DNA of 6,324 nt from Ignavibacteriaceae bacterium (GTDB taxonomy: Bacteria > Bacteroidota > Ignavibacteria > Ignavibacteriales > Ignavibacteriaceae): the NCBI GenBank assembly GCA_019912505.1, contig JAIOIM010000259.1, positions 1 through 6,324 on the forward strand. Reading direction: 5' to 3'. Numbering within the stretch: the stretch's first letter is position 1; each line of letters opens with the position of its first letter. The notes under the pieces were generated by a model, which saw only the letters and a list, made by a program, of their open reading frames with translations, ran no database searches and had not been told where the DNA came from. The translations under genes were made by a program, and so were the position numbers. Of the stretch, positions 1-6,324 are shown piece after piece.

Positions 1-164
1 TTTTTAATCTTATAAAAATCCGAAAGACAAATTTCAACGGGAAAACATTAAATGAAAAATAGATATAAAAATTGTACGCCTATAAAAGTTTTAACGAATG
101 GACCAATTTTACATTCGTCCTCCTTTTCTGCATCTTCCTTTCTTCCGTTCACCGGAGATGAAGG
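1..164. other. Leader region upstream of the first permease gene
   Basis: This AT-rich stretch has no complete gene. One + strand frame is open from the window edge to a TAG at 60-62, giving a 19-residue lysine- and asparagine-rich tail. It could be the C-terminus of an upstream gene, but it is too short to judge and does not resemble the end of an ABC ATPase. Bases 118-150 are strongly pyrimidine-rich and end in TTCCGTTC, a string seen again in the spacer after this gene. I could not find a convincing promoter. A Shine-Dalgarno sequence GGAG (154-157) lies 7 bases before the ATG at 165. Confidence 0.4.
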
Positions 165-1340
165 ATGTTAATACTAAAACTTGCTTTTAAAAATATACGC
201 GGTGCCGGACTTCGGACGTGGCTGAATGTAATAGCACTTTCATTTGGATATGTAGCTATTATATTTATCCAGGGACTTATAAACGGAATGACCCACCAGA
301 TGGAGGCATCAAATATAAATGCTTATTACGGCGGCGGACAATATTGGCAGCAGAAATACGACCCCTACGATCCGCTTACGTTGGATTTCGCTCATGGTAA
401 AGTGCCAACAGATTTTCAGCAATTAGTTGATGAAGATAAAGCACTTCCAATATTAATCAGGCAGGCAACTATTTATCCAAAAGGTAGGATGCAGAGTGCG
501 GTGCTAAAAGGAATCAAACCAAATCAAAAAGTTATTACAATTCCTGCTTACGTGTTAAATGAAGTTAACGGCTACATCCCGGGATTGATCGGAGAAAGAA
601 TGGCGAAGAATACCGGGCTTTCTAAAGGTGATGTTTTAACCGTAAGATGGCGCGACACTCACGGTACTTACGATGCTAATGAAGTAAAGATTGTCGAAGT
701 GATGTCAACAAATGTGATGGAAATTGATAACGGTCAGATTTGGATTCCTATTGATAAGATGCGCGAAATGACTGCAATGCCGGATGAAGCAACTATGTTT
801 GTGCTGGGAAAAAATTCTAAGTTCAATAAAAGTTTATTCGGATGGAATTTTAAAAGTCTCGACTTTCTATTAGAAGATACGCGCGCCGCAATGGAAGTGG
901 AACAAGCGGGTGATAGTCTTTTTTATATAGTTCTTTTAGTACTTGCAATGCTTTCAATATTTGATACTCAAATTCTATCCATCTTCCGGAGAAGAAAAGA
1001 GATGGGAACGCTGATGGCACTCGGAATGACGCGGTCGAATTTAATTCGGCTTTTTACAATTGAAGGAGCTATGCACGCAATCTTAGCTGCGGTTGCCGCC
1101 GCCATATACGGAACGCCGCTCCTGCTCTGGGTCTATTCTTCGGGAATTGCTATGCCCGGCGGTGCTTCGGACAGCTTTGGTTTGTCAATCGGCGATGCTA
1201 TTCATCCTATATTTTCTGCCGGATTAATTATTGGTACAACATTAATCATTTTGATGGTTACAACAATTGTAAGCTATCTTCCGACAAGAAAAATATCAAG
1301 ATTAAAACCAACAGATGCACTGAGAGGAAAATTAACTTGA
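165..1340 (+). CDS. ABC transporter permease, FtsX/MacB (LolC/E-like) family
   Basis: An inner-membrane permease of the type in which four helices flank a large periplasmic domain and a separate ATPase drives conformational change (MacB/LolCDE mechanism, family knowledge). The 391 residues show a first membrane helix at about 19-41, a periplasmic domain at about 45-248, and helices at about 249-272, 302-325 and 349-372. The cytoplasmic segment 275-290 (RRRKEMGTLMALGMTR) is the hallmark coupling helix after helix 2. The C-terminus has the typical LPTRKISRLKPTDALRGK ending. Residues 54-72 are rich in Tyr, Gly and Asp-Pro, where relatives carry a GH(V/I)-type strand motif. The start is supported by GGAG at 154-157 and by an in-frame stop at 159-161. 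Length is normal for the family. It is probably co-transcribed with the second permease and the LolA-like gene. No ATPase gene is in the window. LolC/E, MacB-like exporter or another cargo cannot be separated from sequence alone. Confidence 0.9.
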   Translation: MLILKLAFKNIRGAGLRTWLNVIALSFGYVAIIFIQGLINGMTHQMEASNINAYYGGGQYWQQKYDPYDPLTLDFAHGKVPTDFQQLVDEDKALPILIRQATIYPKGRMQSAVLKGIKPNQKVITIPAYVLNEVNGYIPGLIGERMAKNTGLSKGDVLTVRWRDTHGTYDANEVKIVEVMSTNVMEIDNGQIWIPIDKMREMTAMPDEATMFVLGKNSKFNKSLFGWNFKSLDFLLEDTRAAMEVEQAGDSLFYIVLLVLAMLSIFDTQILSIFRRRKEMGTLMALGMTRSNLIRLFTIEGAMHAILAAVAAAIYGTPLLLWVYSSGIAMPGGASDSFGLSIGDAIHPIFSAGLIIGTTLIILMVTTIVSYLPTRKISRLKPTDALRGKLT

Positions 1341-1544
1341 TTACCGGAGGAAGCAGGAAAGCAGAACGGAGAAAAGGAGCACGGTTTAGAGTGATAGAAT
1401 TACAAAATATTATATGGTTAAAAGAACTACAATTTATTTTAACAAAATTATTAAATCGGAAAACCGAGAAACTGAAGTACGCCATTAATTTATTCCGTTC
1501 TGCGTACTCCGTTCTCCCTTTTTCCACTTTTCAAAGGAAAGACT
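1341..1544. repeat. Spacer between permease genes with imperfect terminal inverted repeat
   Basis: This 204-base gap is unusually long for paired permease genes. Its left end (1343-1385) is purine-rich and its right end (1491-1530) is pyrimidine-rich. GCAGAACGGA (1361-1370) is the exact complement of TCCGTTCTGC (1494-1503), and AGAACGGAG (1363-1371) also matches CTCCGTTCT (1507-1515), so the right arm contains a tandem copy of the core 14 bases apart. The middle is plain AT-rich sequence. A 75-codon frame starting at TTG 1337 runs through the gap, but its translation is low-complexity, has no credible start and overruns the next gene. I therefore read the gap as non-coding: either a small interspersed or MITE-like repeat, or an RNA hairpin with a large loop. 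Confidence 0.5.
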
Positions 1545-2819
1545 ATGTTAAAATTTTTATTTAAAGGTCTGATGCGTGATCGTTCAAGATCACTTTTCCC
1601 GATACTTACTGTTTTTATAGGAGTTGCGCTAACAGTATTCTTGTATGCGTACCTCAACGGTTTTATATCAGATATGGTTAAATCAACTGCGCACTACAAC
1701 ACCGGACACGTAAGGATTATGACGCAAGCTTATTCACAAGAGTCGAGTCAAAATCCGAATGATCTTGCTTTGATAGGCATTGATACTCTGATGCAGAATA
1801 TTGATAAAACTTATCCCGATATGATATGGACGCCGAGAATAATTTTCGGAGGATTAATAGACATTCCGGATAAGAATGGTGAGACGCGTATTCAAGGTCC
1901 GGTTACAGGGACAGCCATAAATCTCTTTTCTAAATCAAGTCCCGAAAGAAAATATTTCAATATTAAAGAATCAATTGTTCGCGGCAGCATTCCCCAAAGA
2001 CCGGGGGAAATATTAATTGCTGAAGATTTTGCAATGCGATTGAAAGTTGCGCCAGGCGATACAGCTACCTTACTCAGTTCCACAATGTACGGAAGTATGG
2101 CAATGACAAACTTTGTGATAGCAGGAACTGTCCGTTTTGGAATTGCAGCGATGGATAGAGGCGCAATACTTACTGATATATCTGATATTCAAACGGGACT
2201 TGATATGCAAGATGCTGCCGGAGAAATTTTAGGCTTCTTCCCCGATGATACTTTTCACGAAGAAAAAGCAAACGAGATGGTTTCATCATTCAATAAAAAA
2301 TATACAATAAAAGATGATCAATTTTCACCTGTGATGGGAGCTTTGCCGGAAGAGTCTGGTTTAAAAGATTATATGAGTCTTGTTAGTGTTGCCTCATTTT
2401 TAATTGTAGGAATTTTTGTTTTGGCAATGGCAATAGTTTTATGGAATGCCGGTTTGATGGGAAGTTTGCGGCGCTACGGTGAAATGGGCGTGCGGCTTGC
2501 CGTTGGCGAACCGAAAGGACACATATACAAAACGCTGATTTTAGAATCAATTATGATTGGAATAATCGGCTCATTTTTCGGGACACTTTTTGGATTGATA
2601 CCGGCTTATTATATGCAGGCTTATGGATTGGATTTAAGTTTTCTGTTTGAAAATTCATCGATGATGATATCCGGAGTATTGCACGCACAAGTAAACGCGG
2701 CAACATATTTTATAGGATTTGTACCAGGAATTTTAGCAACAGTATTCGGCTCCGCAATTGCCGGAATTGGTATTTATAAAAGAGAAACTGCTCAATTATT
2801 TAAGGAACTTGAAGTATGA
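1545..2819 (+). CDS. ABC transporter permease, FtsX/LolC-E-like family, second subunit
   Basis: A 424-residue inner-membrane permease with the same layout as the preceding gene: helix 1 at about 17-39, a periplasmic domain at about 42-276, and helices at about 277-301, 331-356 and 387-411. Residues 54-63 (GHVRIMTQAY) and 154-172 (GEILIAEDFAMRLKVAPGD) match patterns typical of LolC/LolE-type periplasmic domains. Segment 306-325 (GSLRRYGEMGVRLAVGEPKG) is the cytoplasmic coupling region after helix 2. It lacks the P-x-x-A-L-R ending seen in its neighbour and stops in a short charged tail. AAAGGA (1533-1538), 6 bases before the ATG, supports the start. Its stop overlaps the start of the next gene. 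The difference from the first permease suggests a heterodimer sharing one ATPase, as in LolCDE; that is inference. Exact cargo is unknown. Confidence 0.9.
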   Translation: MLKFLFKGLMRDRSRSLFPILTVFIGVALTVFLYAYLNGFISDMVKSTAHYNTGHVRIMTQAYSQESSQNPNDLALIGIDTLMQNIDKTYPDMIWTPRIIFGGLIDIPDKNGETRIQGPVTGTAINLFSKSSPERKYFNIKESIVRGSIPQRPGEILIAEDFAMRLKVAPGDTATLLSSTMYGSMAMTNFVIAGTVRFGIAAMDRGAILTDISDIQTGLDMQDAAGEILGFFPDDTFHEEKANEMVSSFNKKYTIKDDQFSPVMGALPEESGLKDYMSLVSVASFLIVGIFVLAMAIVLWNAGLMGSLRRYGEMGVRLAVGEPKGHIYKTLILESIMIGIIGSFFGTLFGLIPAYYMQAYGLDLSFLFENSSMMISGVLHAQVNAATYFIGFVPGILATVFGSAIAGIGIYKRETAQLFKELEV

Positions 2820-3550
2820 AAAAGACTATGTTATTTGTGATGATGATGTTTACAACATCTATATTTGCACAGCCAACCGCTGATGAAATTCTAAAAAAAG
2901 TCGATGACAATTTACTATCCGCTAGTCAAATTGTTACATCAAAAATGATAATTCACGGAAGGCGCGGCTCAAGAACGGTTGAAGCAAAATCCTGGCAAAA
3001 AGGAACTGATGATTCATTTACAGAATATCTCGCACCGGCGCGTGAAAAAGGAACGAAGATGCTAAAACTTGGCGAACAACTTTGGACATACACTCCTTCA
3101 ACAGATAGAACAATTTTAATCAGCGGGCATATGCTTCGTCAATCGGTAATGGGATCCGATCTATCTTATGAAGATATGATGGAAGATCCGGTTCTTCATA
3201 ATGTTTACAACGCAAAAATTGTGGGTGAAGAGAAGATATTAGACCGCTCTGTTTTGTTGATGGAATTAAAATCCAAAAAAGATGATCTCGCTTATGATAG
3301 CAGAAAGCTTTGGGTTGATAAAGAACGTTTCATTCCATTAAAAGAAGAACTATATGCCAAAAGCGGCAAACTATTGAAGCAAGTTGAAATTCACGAAGTA
3401 AAAAAGATTGAAGGTAGATGGGTCGCCACATCGCTGACATATAAAGATGTGTTAAAAGATGGCGATGGGACTCAAATGGAAATCGAAACGATTGAATTTA
3501 ATAAAACTATACCCGATTATATTTTATCGAAAGCATCTTTGAGAAGATAG
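2816..3550 (+). CDS. Periplasmic LolA-like outer membrane lipoprotein-sorting protein
   Basis: A 244-residue secreted protein of the LolA/LolB-fold group annotated as 'outer membrane lipoprotein-sorting protein' (COG2834-like). Residues 1-18 form a Sec signal peptide (Lys-Lys, a Met/Phe-rich core, likely cut after Ala18, before Gln-Pro). No lipobox cysteine is present, so it should be soluble in the periplasm. Residues 76-123 hold the family's recognisable core: KGTKMLKLGEQLWTYTPSTD followed by MGSDLSYEDMMED (112-124). The following alternating beta-strand pattern fits a half-barrel. The ATG overlaps the permease stop as ATGA, and AAGGA (2802-2806) lies 9 bases upstream, so translation is probably coupled. 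Members of this group often sit beside MacB/FtsX-type permeases or RND exporters and are thought to accept hydrophobic cargo. It is not a confident orthologue of classical LolA; the cargo is unknown. Confidence 0.85.
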   Translation: MKKTMLFVMMMFTTSIFAQPTADEILKKVDDNLLSASQIVTSKMIIHGRRGSRTVEAKSWQKGTDDSFTEYLAPAREKGTKMLKLGEQLWTYTPSTDRTILISGHMLRQSVMGSDLSYEDMMEDPVLHNVYNAKIVGEEKILDRSVLLMELKSKKDDLAYDSRKLWVDKERFIPLKEELYAKSGKLLKQVEIHEVKKIEGRWVATSLTYKDVLKDGDGTQMEIETIEFNKTIPDYILSKASLRR

Positions 3551-3580
3551 AACTATTGAGTACAAATTATTATTAAATTT

Positions 3581-3625
3581 GTTTTAAGGGTAATGCTTCA
3601 AGTGAAAAGTTACTTTTTATAAAAC
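3581..3625 (+). terminator. Possible AU-rich terminator hairpin after the transport operon
   Basis: GTTTTA (3581-3586) pairs with TAAAAC (3620-3625). Inside it AGGGTAA (3587-3593) pairs with TTACTTT (3610-3616) using two G-U pairs, and the loop can pair further (CTTCA with TGAA). The 3' arm contains a run of five T. The stem is weak and bulged and the T run lies inside the arm, not after it, so this is only a candidate end for the operon, about 30 bases after its last stop codon. Confidence 0.3.
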
Positions 3626-3767
3626 TATAATGTAAAACATAGTTGCTCCGCGCGCTACTAAATCGGGTAGCTACTTCGTTAAAGTAAGGGTAGTCTTTGG
3701 TGAGGTTATTGCTCGGCAGAAGATTGGCGAAATTATTTTTCTCGTCATTCATAAGCAAAATTAAAAA
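3626..3767. other. Hairpin-rich, less AT-rich intergenic patch
   Basis: Between about 3640 and 3735 the base composition is visibly less AT-rich than the surrounding intergenic DNA. Short stems follow each other closely: AACTAT/ATAGTT (3623-3628 with 3639-3644), GCTAC/GTAGC (3654-3658 with 3667-3671) and TACTT/AAGTA (3672-3676 with 3682-3686). GGGTAG occurs twice, at 3665-3670 and 3688-3693. The minus strand has an open frame from 3752 (ATG) to 3573 of about 59 codons, with no Shine-Dalgarno sequence and no product I recognise. The patch could be a structured RNA, a decayed mobile element or a small antisense gene; none is established. Confidence 0.3.
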
Positions 3768-3800
3768 TTGATTGTTATCTTAGCCCGGCATGATTATATG
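3768..3800 (+). promoter_or_regulatory. Weak candidate promoter for the CHASE2 regulator gene
   Basis: Two readings are possible. A sigma-70-like pair is TTGTTA (3772-3777) and TATATG (3795-3800) with a 17-base spacer, each matching four of six consensus bases. Alternatively TATCTTAG (3776-3783) differs by one base from the TAnnTTTG -7 element known in Bacteroidota, although no clear upstream TTTG partner is visible. Either would leave a short leader before the ATG at 3828. Confidence 0.25.
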
Positions 3801-3827
3801 ATTTATTAATGCAATTTATACAAATAG

Positions 3828-6287
3828 ATGATTAAACCGATTACAGAAAACAACAAATTTTTTATAAAAGCAGTTTTAATAATTGCGTCTGTTTCTATAC
3901 TTTTTTTCTTCGGCGGCGTTAATCGCCAAATAAATAAAACCGTAGAAAGTTTTATCACAAGCGTAAGGGGAGAGACCAAACCGGACACCAATATTGTTAT
4001 CGTCGGTATTAATGAAAATGATATTGACAAAATAGGTCCATGGCCTATAAAAAGAAGTTACTACGCTCTGCTTATAAAAACCCTTTCCGAACATAACGCA
4101 AAAAAAATCGGGTTTGAAGTATTTTTAAGTTCACGTTTTGCGGCGCAATCAATATACGACAACCTTTTGACGAAGCAGATTACAAACTCCGGCAAAGTTA
4201 TATTAAGTTCAGTCGCAGGGAGCATCAGCAAAAAAAATAAAAATTTTGCAACAGACTCATTAAGTTACCCGAGTCCGAAGCTTTTAAACGAAAATTTAAC
4301 AACAGGGCATATTAATTTTATTGATGACGGCGATATTATCATTCCCTTAAAACTTCATGCATTCAACCAAGTTGAAAATTCATTCGCACTTCTGCTTTCC
4401 GGTGACAGTAAAGAAAACATGGAAGAAATACATCTGAATTTTATATCGTCGGAGAAAAAATTCAAACAATATTCACTCCTCGATTTTTTCAGTGCCGTTG
4501 AAAACAAAAGTTTAAACCTATCCGGTAAAACAATAATCATCGGCGTAACCGACCTGCAATTTTTAACCGGCATTGGCACTCCATTCGATGAGAATATTTC
4601 CGGTGTCGCATTGCACGCATTTGCGCTCGATAATATTCTAAATAACCGTTATATAAACCTTAATTTTATATTTCTTTCGGCTGTTATATTTATAATCTCC
4701 CTCGCAGCTTTTATATTACTTCAAGCTTACCGGTTAGAAAAACCGTTTATACTTTACCCGGTTTATCTCGTTTCGTTTTTTGTTTTAGGCTTTCTTATCT
4801 ACGGATTTTTAAATATTCGACTTGCATATTCAATAATGCTTCTCCCTCTTTTATTTTTGTTTTTATGGGATGTTATTCTCTGGTTTTACGAGAGACAACT
4901 TCTTTTAAAAGGTTTAACAAACGAAAAAGAAATTCTTGAAAATTTATTCTTCAAAAAAGAAGATGAGTTAAAACAATTTGAAAAAGAATTAAAGGACGCT
5001 TCCGGCGGTGAGGCACTTCCTATTTTGGAAAAAATAAAAGCTCTGAAAAGAGAAATAAAAAAACTTCGAGGGAGGGAAGAAGACAAGCAGCCGGCAGAAG
5101 AAAATATACCGACGGAGGCAAAAAACTTTTTCGGAATTATATACCGTTCAAAAATAATGAATGACGTGGCGGAGCTTATAAAAAAAGCCGCTCCCGAAGA
5201 AGCGACAATTTTAATATTAGGCGAAAGCGGCACAGGGAAAGAATTGGCTGCGCGGGCTATTCATCAACTTAGTAAAAGAAGCGGTAAAAATTTTATGGCG
5301 GTTAACTGCGGTGCGCTTTCGGAATCGCTTCTTGAGAGTGAGTTGTTCGGACATGTTAAAGGAGCGTTTACCGGTGCAGTAACGGATAAACCGGGACGGT
5401 TTGAATCAGCCGATAAAGGAACTATTTTTCTTGATGAAATTGCCGAGACAAACGAAAACTTTCAGGTAAAAATCTTACGCATTTTACAAAATGGTGAATA
5501 TGAAAAAGTAGGTTCATCAAAAACAGGTAAGGTTGATGTTAGAGTTGTTGCAGCAACAAACAAGGACATTGAAAAACTTGTGCGTGAAAAACAGTTTAGG
5601 GAAGATTTGTTTTACCGGCTAAACGTAATAAAAATAGAATTGCCGCCTCTTAGAGCCCGGAAGGAAGATATTAATTTATTAGCCGCCTCATTCATCGAAA
5701 AGGAAGCAAGCGGATTAAAGCTTTCCAAAACCGCGGCTGATGTTTTGAACAACTACGAATGGAAAGGGAACGTTCGTGAACTTGAGGCTGTTGTAAAACG
5801 GGCTGTGATTTTTGCAAAATCGGCGGGGAGAACTTTGATACAAACAACAGATTTACCCGATGAAATTGCAAGACAATCGGCATTAAATTTTGAAGATGTA
5901 GTGCTTGAGCTGCTCCGCTCAAAAAAGTTTTCTCATTCATCAATAAATGAAACAACAGATGAAATAGGCAATGTAAGCCGCACGGTAATTTCGGAAAATT
6001 TTCGCGGGGCTGTTTTAAAAGCTTATGTTGAAAATAATTTTGATGAATTGAAAACTGTTAAAGAAATTTCTTCTGTCGATGATGAAGAAACAAACGATAG
6101 GGTAAACTCAAAGCTGCAAATGTATGTCCGGAATATTGAGAGGGATATCAACAAATCCGCCACAAAAAACTTTGATGAACTACAAACCCGATTCAAATCG
6201 AAGTACAAAAATCTACCGCAAAAATTTCATCCCTACCTTGATGAAATTATAAAAAATTTGGTCAGCGGATATAATCATAAATCATAG
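3828..6287 (+). CDS. Membrane-bound CHASE2 sensor fused to sigma-54-dependent AAA+ activator
   Basis: An 819-residue one-component regulator. A membrane helix (about 13-31) leads into an extracytoplasmic CHASE2 domain (about 37-276), recognised from NIVIVGINENDIDKIGPWPI (55-74) and its closing GKTIIIGV...GVALHAFALDNIL (233-271). Three helices follow (about 279-300, 307-328 and 333-354), then a charged coiled coil (about 362-418). The AAA+ domain (about 433-680) is complete: Walker A GESGTGKE (465-472), the sigma-54-contacting loop GAFTGA (512-517), Walker B GTIFLDEI (531-538), sensor I around ATN (576-578), putative arginine fingers R591 and R597, and sensor II GNVRELE (647-653). It should therefore hydrolyse ATP to open sigma-54 promoters in response to an external or membrane signal. 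The last 139 residues are not an evident Fis domain but hold a candidate helix-turn-helix. The ATG at 3828 has no Shine-Dalgarno sequence; in-frame TAA at 3807-3809 limits extension and the next Met is residue 197. Signal and targets are unknown. Confidence 0.93.
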   Translation: MIKPITENNKFFIKAVLIIASVSILFFFGGVNRQINKTVESFITSVRGETKPDTNIVIVGINENDIDKIGPWPIKRSYYALLIKTLSEHNAKKIGFEVFLSSRFAAQSIYDNLLTKQITNSGKVILSSVAGSISKKNKNFATDSLSYPSPKLLNENLTTGHINFIDDGDIIIPLKLHAFNQVENSFALLLSGDSKENMEEIHLNFISSEKKFKQYSLLDFFSAVENKSLNLSGKTIIIGVTDLQFLTGIGTPFDENISGVALHAFALDNILNNRYINLNFIFLSAVIFIISLAAFILLQAYRLEKPFILYPVYLVSFFVLGFLIYGFLNIRLAYSIMLLPLLFLFLWDVILWFYERQLLLKGLTNEKEILENLFFKKEDELKQFEKELKDASGGEALPILEKIKALKREIKKLRGREEDKQPAEENIPTEAKNFFGIIYRSKIMNDVAELIKKAAPEEATILILGESGTGKELAARAIHQLSKRSGKNFMAVNCGALSESLLESELFGHVKGAFTGAVTDKPGRFESADKGTIFLDEIAETNENFQVKILRILQNGEYEKVGSSKTGKVDVRVVAATNKDIEKLVREKQFREDLFYRLNVIKIELPPLRARKEDINLLAASFIEKEASGLKLSKTAADVLNNYEWKGNVRELEAVVKRAVIFAKSAGRTLIQTTDLPDEIARQSALNFEDVVLELLRSKKFSHSSINETTDEIGNVSRTVISENFRGAVLKAYVENNFDELKTVKEISSVDDEETNDRVNSKLQMYVRNIERDINKSATKNFDELQTRFKSKYKNLPQKFHPYLDEIIKNLVSGYNHKS
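5937..6011 (+). other. Candidate helix-turn-helix in the tail of the CHASE2 regulator
   Basis: Residues 704-728 of the regulator fit a helix-turn-helix: a first helix around INETTDEIG (706-714), a turn at NVS, and a second helix RTVISENFRGAVL (718-730) with the Ser-Arg-Thr-Val pattern often seen in recognition helices. It lies about 90 residues before the C-terminus, whereas Fis-type domains of sigma-54 activators normally end the protein. The remaining tail is charged and predicted helical by eye. DNA binding is inference from pattern only. Confidence 0.45.
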
Positions 6288-6324
6288 AATAGAACCGCTC
6301 ACACAATATTTATCAGCATTAAGT
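6288..6324. other. Short downstream flank, nothing identifiable
   Basis: These 37 bases follow the regulator's TAG stop. No hairpin terminator is seen. One minus-strand frame is open from the window edge to a TGA at 6282-6284, which would make a convergent gene overlapping the regulator's end, but about a dozen codons are too few to support a call. Confidence 0.3.

Noticed and set aside
1..62. Open + strand frame at the left edge as the tail of an upstream ABC ATPase
   Set aside because: Only 19 residues are visible and they do not resemble ATPase C-termini; chance openness cannot be excluded.
1337..1564. 75-codon + strand frame between the two permease genes, starting at TTG
   Set aside because: It starts inside the stop region of the first permease, reads through the inverted-repeat spacer with a low-complexity translation, and overlaps the well-supported start of the second permease.
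3626..3631. TATAAT, a perfect -10 hexamer after the transport operon
   Set aside because: No acceptable -35 element lies 16-18 bases upstream, and it is nearly 200 bases from the next start codon in AT-rich DNA, where such matches are common.
3724..3741. TTGGCGAAATTATTTTTC resembling a sigma-54 -24/-12 promoter upstream of the regulator gene
   Set aside because: The GG of the -24 element is present, but the essential GC of the -12 element is TT at the right distance, so autoregulation by sigma-54 is not supported.
4886..5233. 115-codon minus-strand open frame inside the regulator gene
   Set aside because: It is antisense to the coiled-coil and Walker A region of a well-supported protein. 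Its Ser/Phe-rich translation is the usual shadow of Lys/Glu-rich coding sequence.

Overview
The window is AT-rich bacterial DNA with four confident genes, all on the + strand. Three things suggest a Gram-negative member of the Ignavibacteriota/Chlorobi/Bacteroidota side of the tree: a LolA-like periplasmic protein with a Sec signal peptide, lysine- and isoleucine-rich proteins, and a CHASE2 receptor fused to a sigma-54 activator. This placement is inference from general appearance; the window has no rRNA or other marker gene.

The left half (165-3550) reads as one transport operon. Two FtsX/MacB/LolC-E-type ABC permeases (165-1340 and 1545-2819) are followed by a secreted LolA-like 'outer membrane lipoprotein-sorting' protein (2816-3550), whose start codon overlaps the stop of the second permease (ATGA). 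The permeases are different enough from each other to suggest a LolC/LolE-like heterodimer. The ATPase they need is not in the window and is expected upstream of base 1 or elsewhere. Together the genes suggest a system that moves a lipoprotein or other lipid-linked cargo from the inner membrane to a periplasmic carrier. The actual cargo cannot be read from the sequence.

The two permease genes are separated by a 204-base spacer with purine-rich and pyrimidine-rich ends that form an imperfect inverted repeat. One of its heptamers also occurs just upstream of the first permease, so it may be a small interspersed repeat.

The 277-base gap 3551-3827 holds a possible AU-rich terminator hairpin, a less AT-rich patch with several short hairpins, a doubtful antisense ORF of about 60 codons, and a weak candidate promoter for the last gene.

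The right half (3828-6287) is one 819-residue protein. It has an N-terminal membrane anchor, an extracytoplasmic CHASE2 sensor domain, three further membrane helices, a coiled-coil linker, a complete sigma-54-activating AAA+ domain (Walker A, GAFTGA, Walker B, arginine fingers) and an unusual 139-residue tail. The tail carries a candidate helix-turn-helix in place of a terminal Fis-type domain. This looks like a membrane-bound one-component transcription activator and is the most interesting item here. No functional link between it and the transport operon is shown beyond adjacency.
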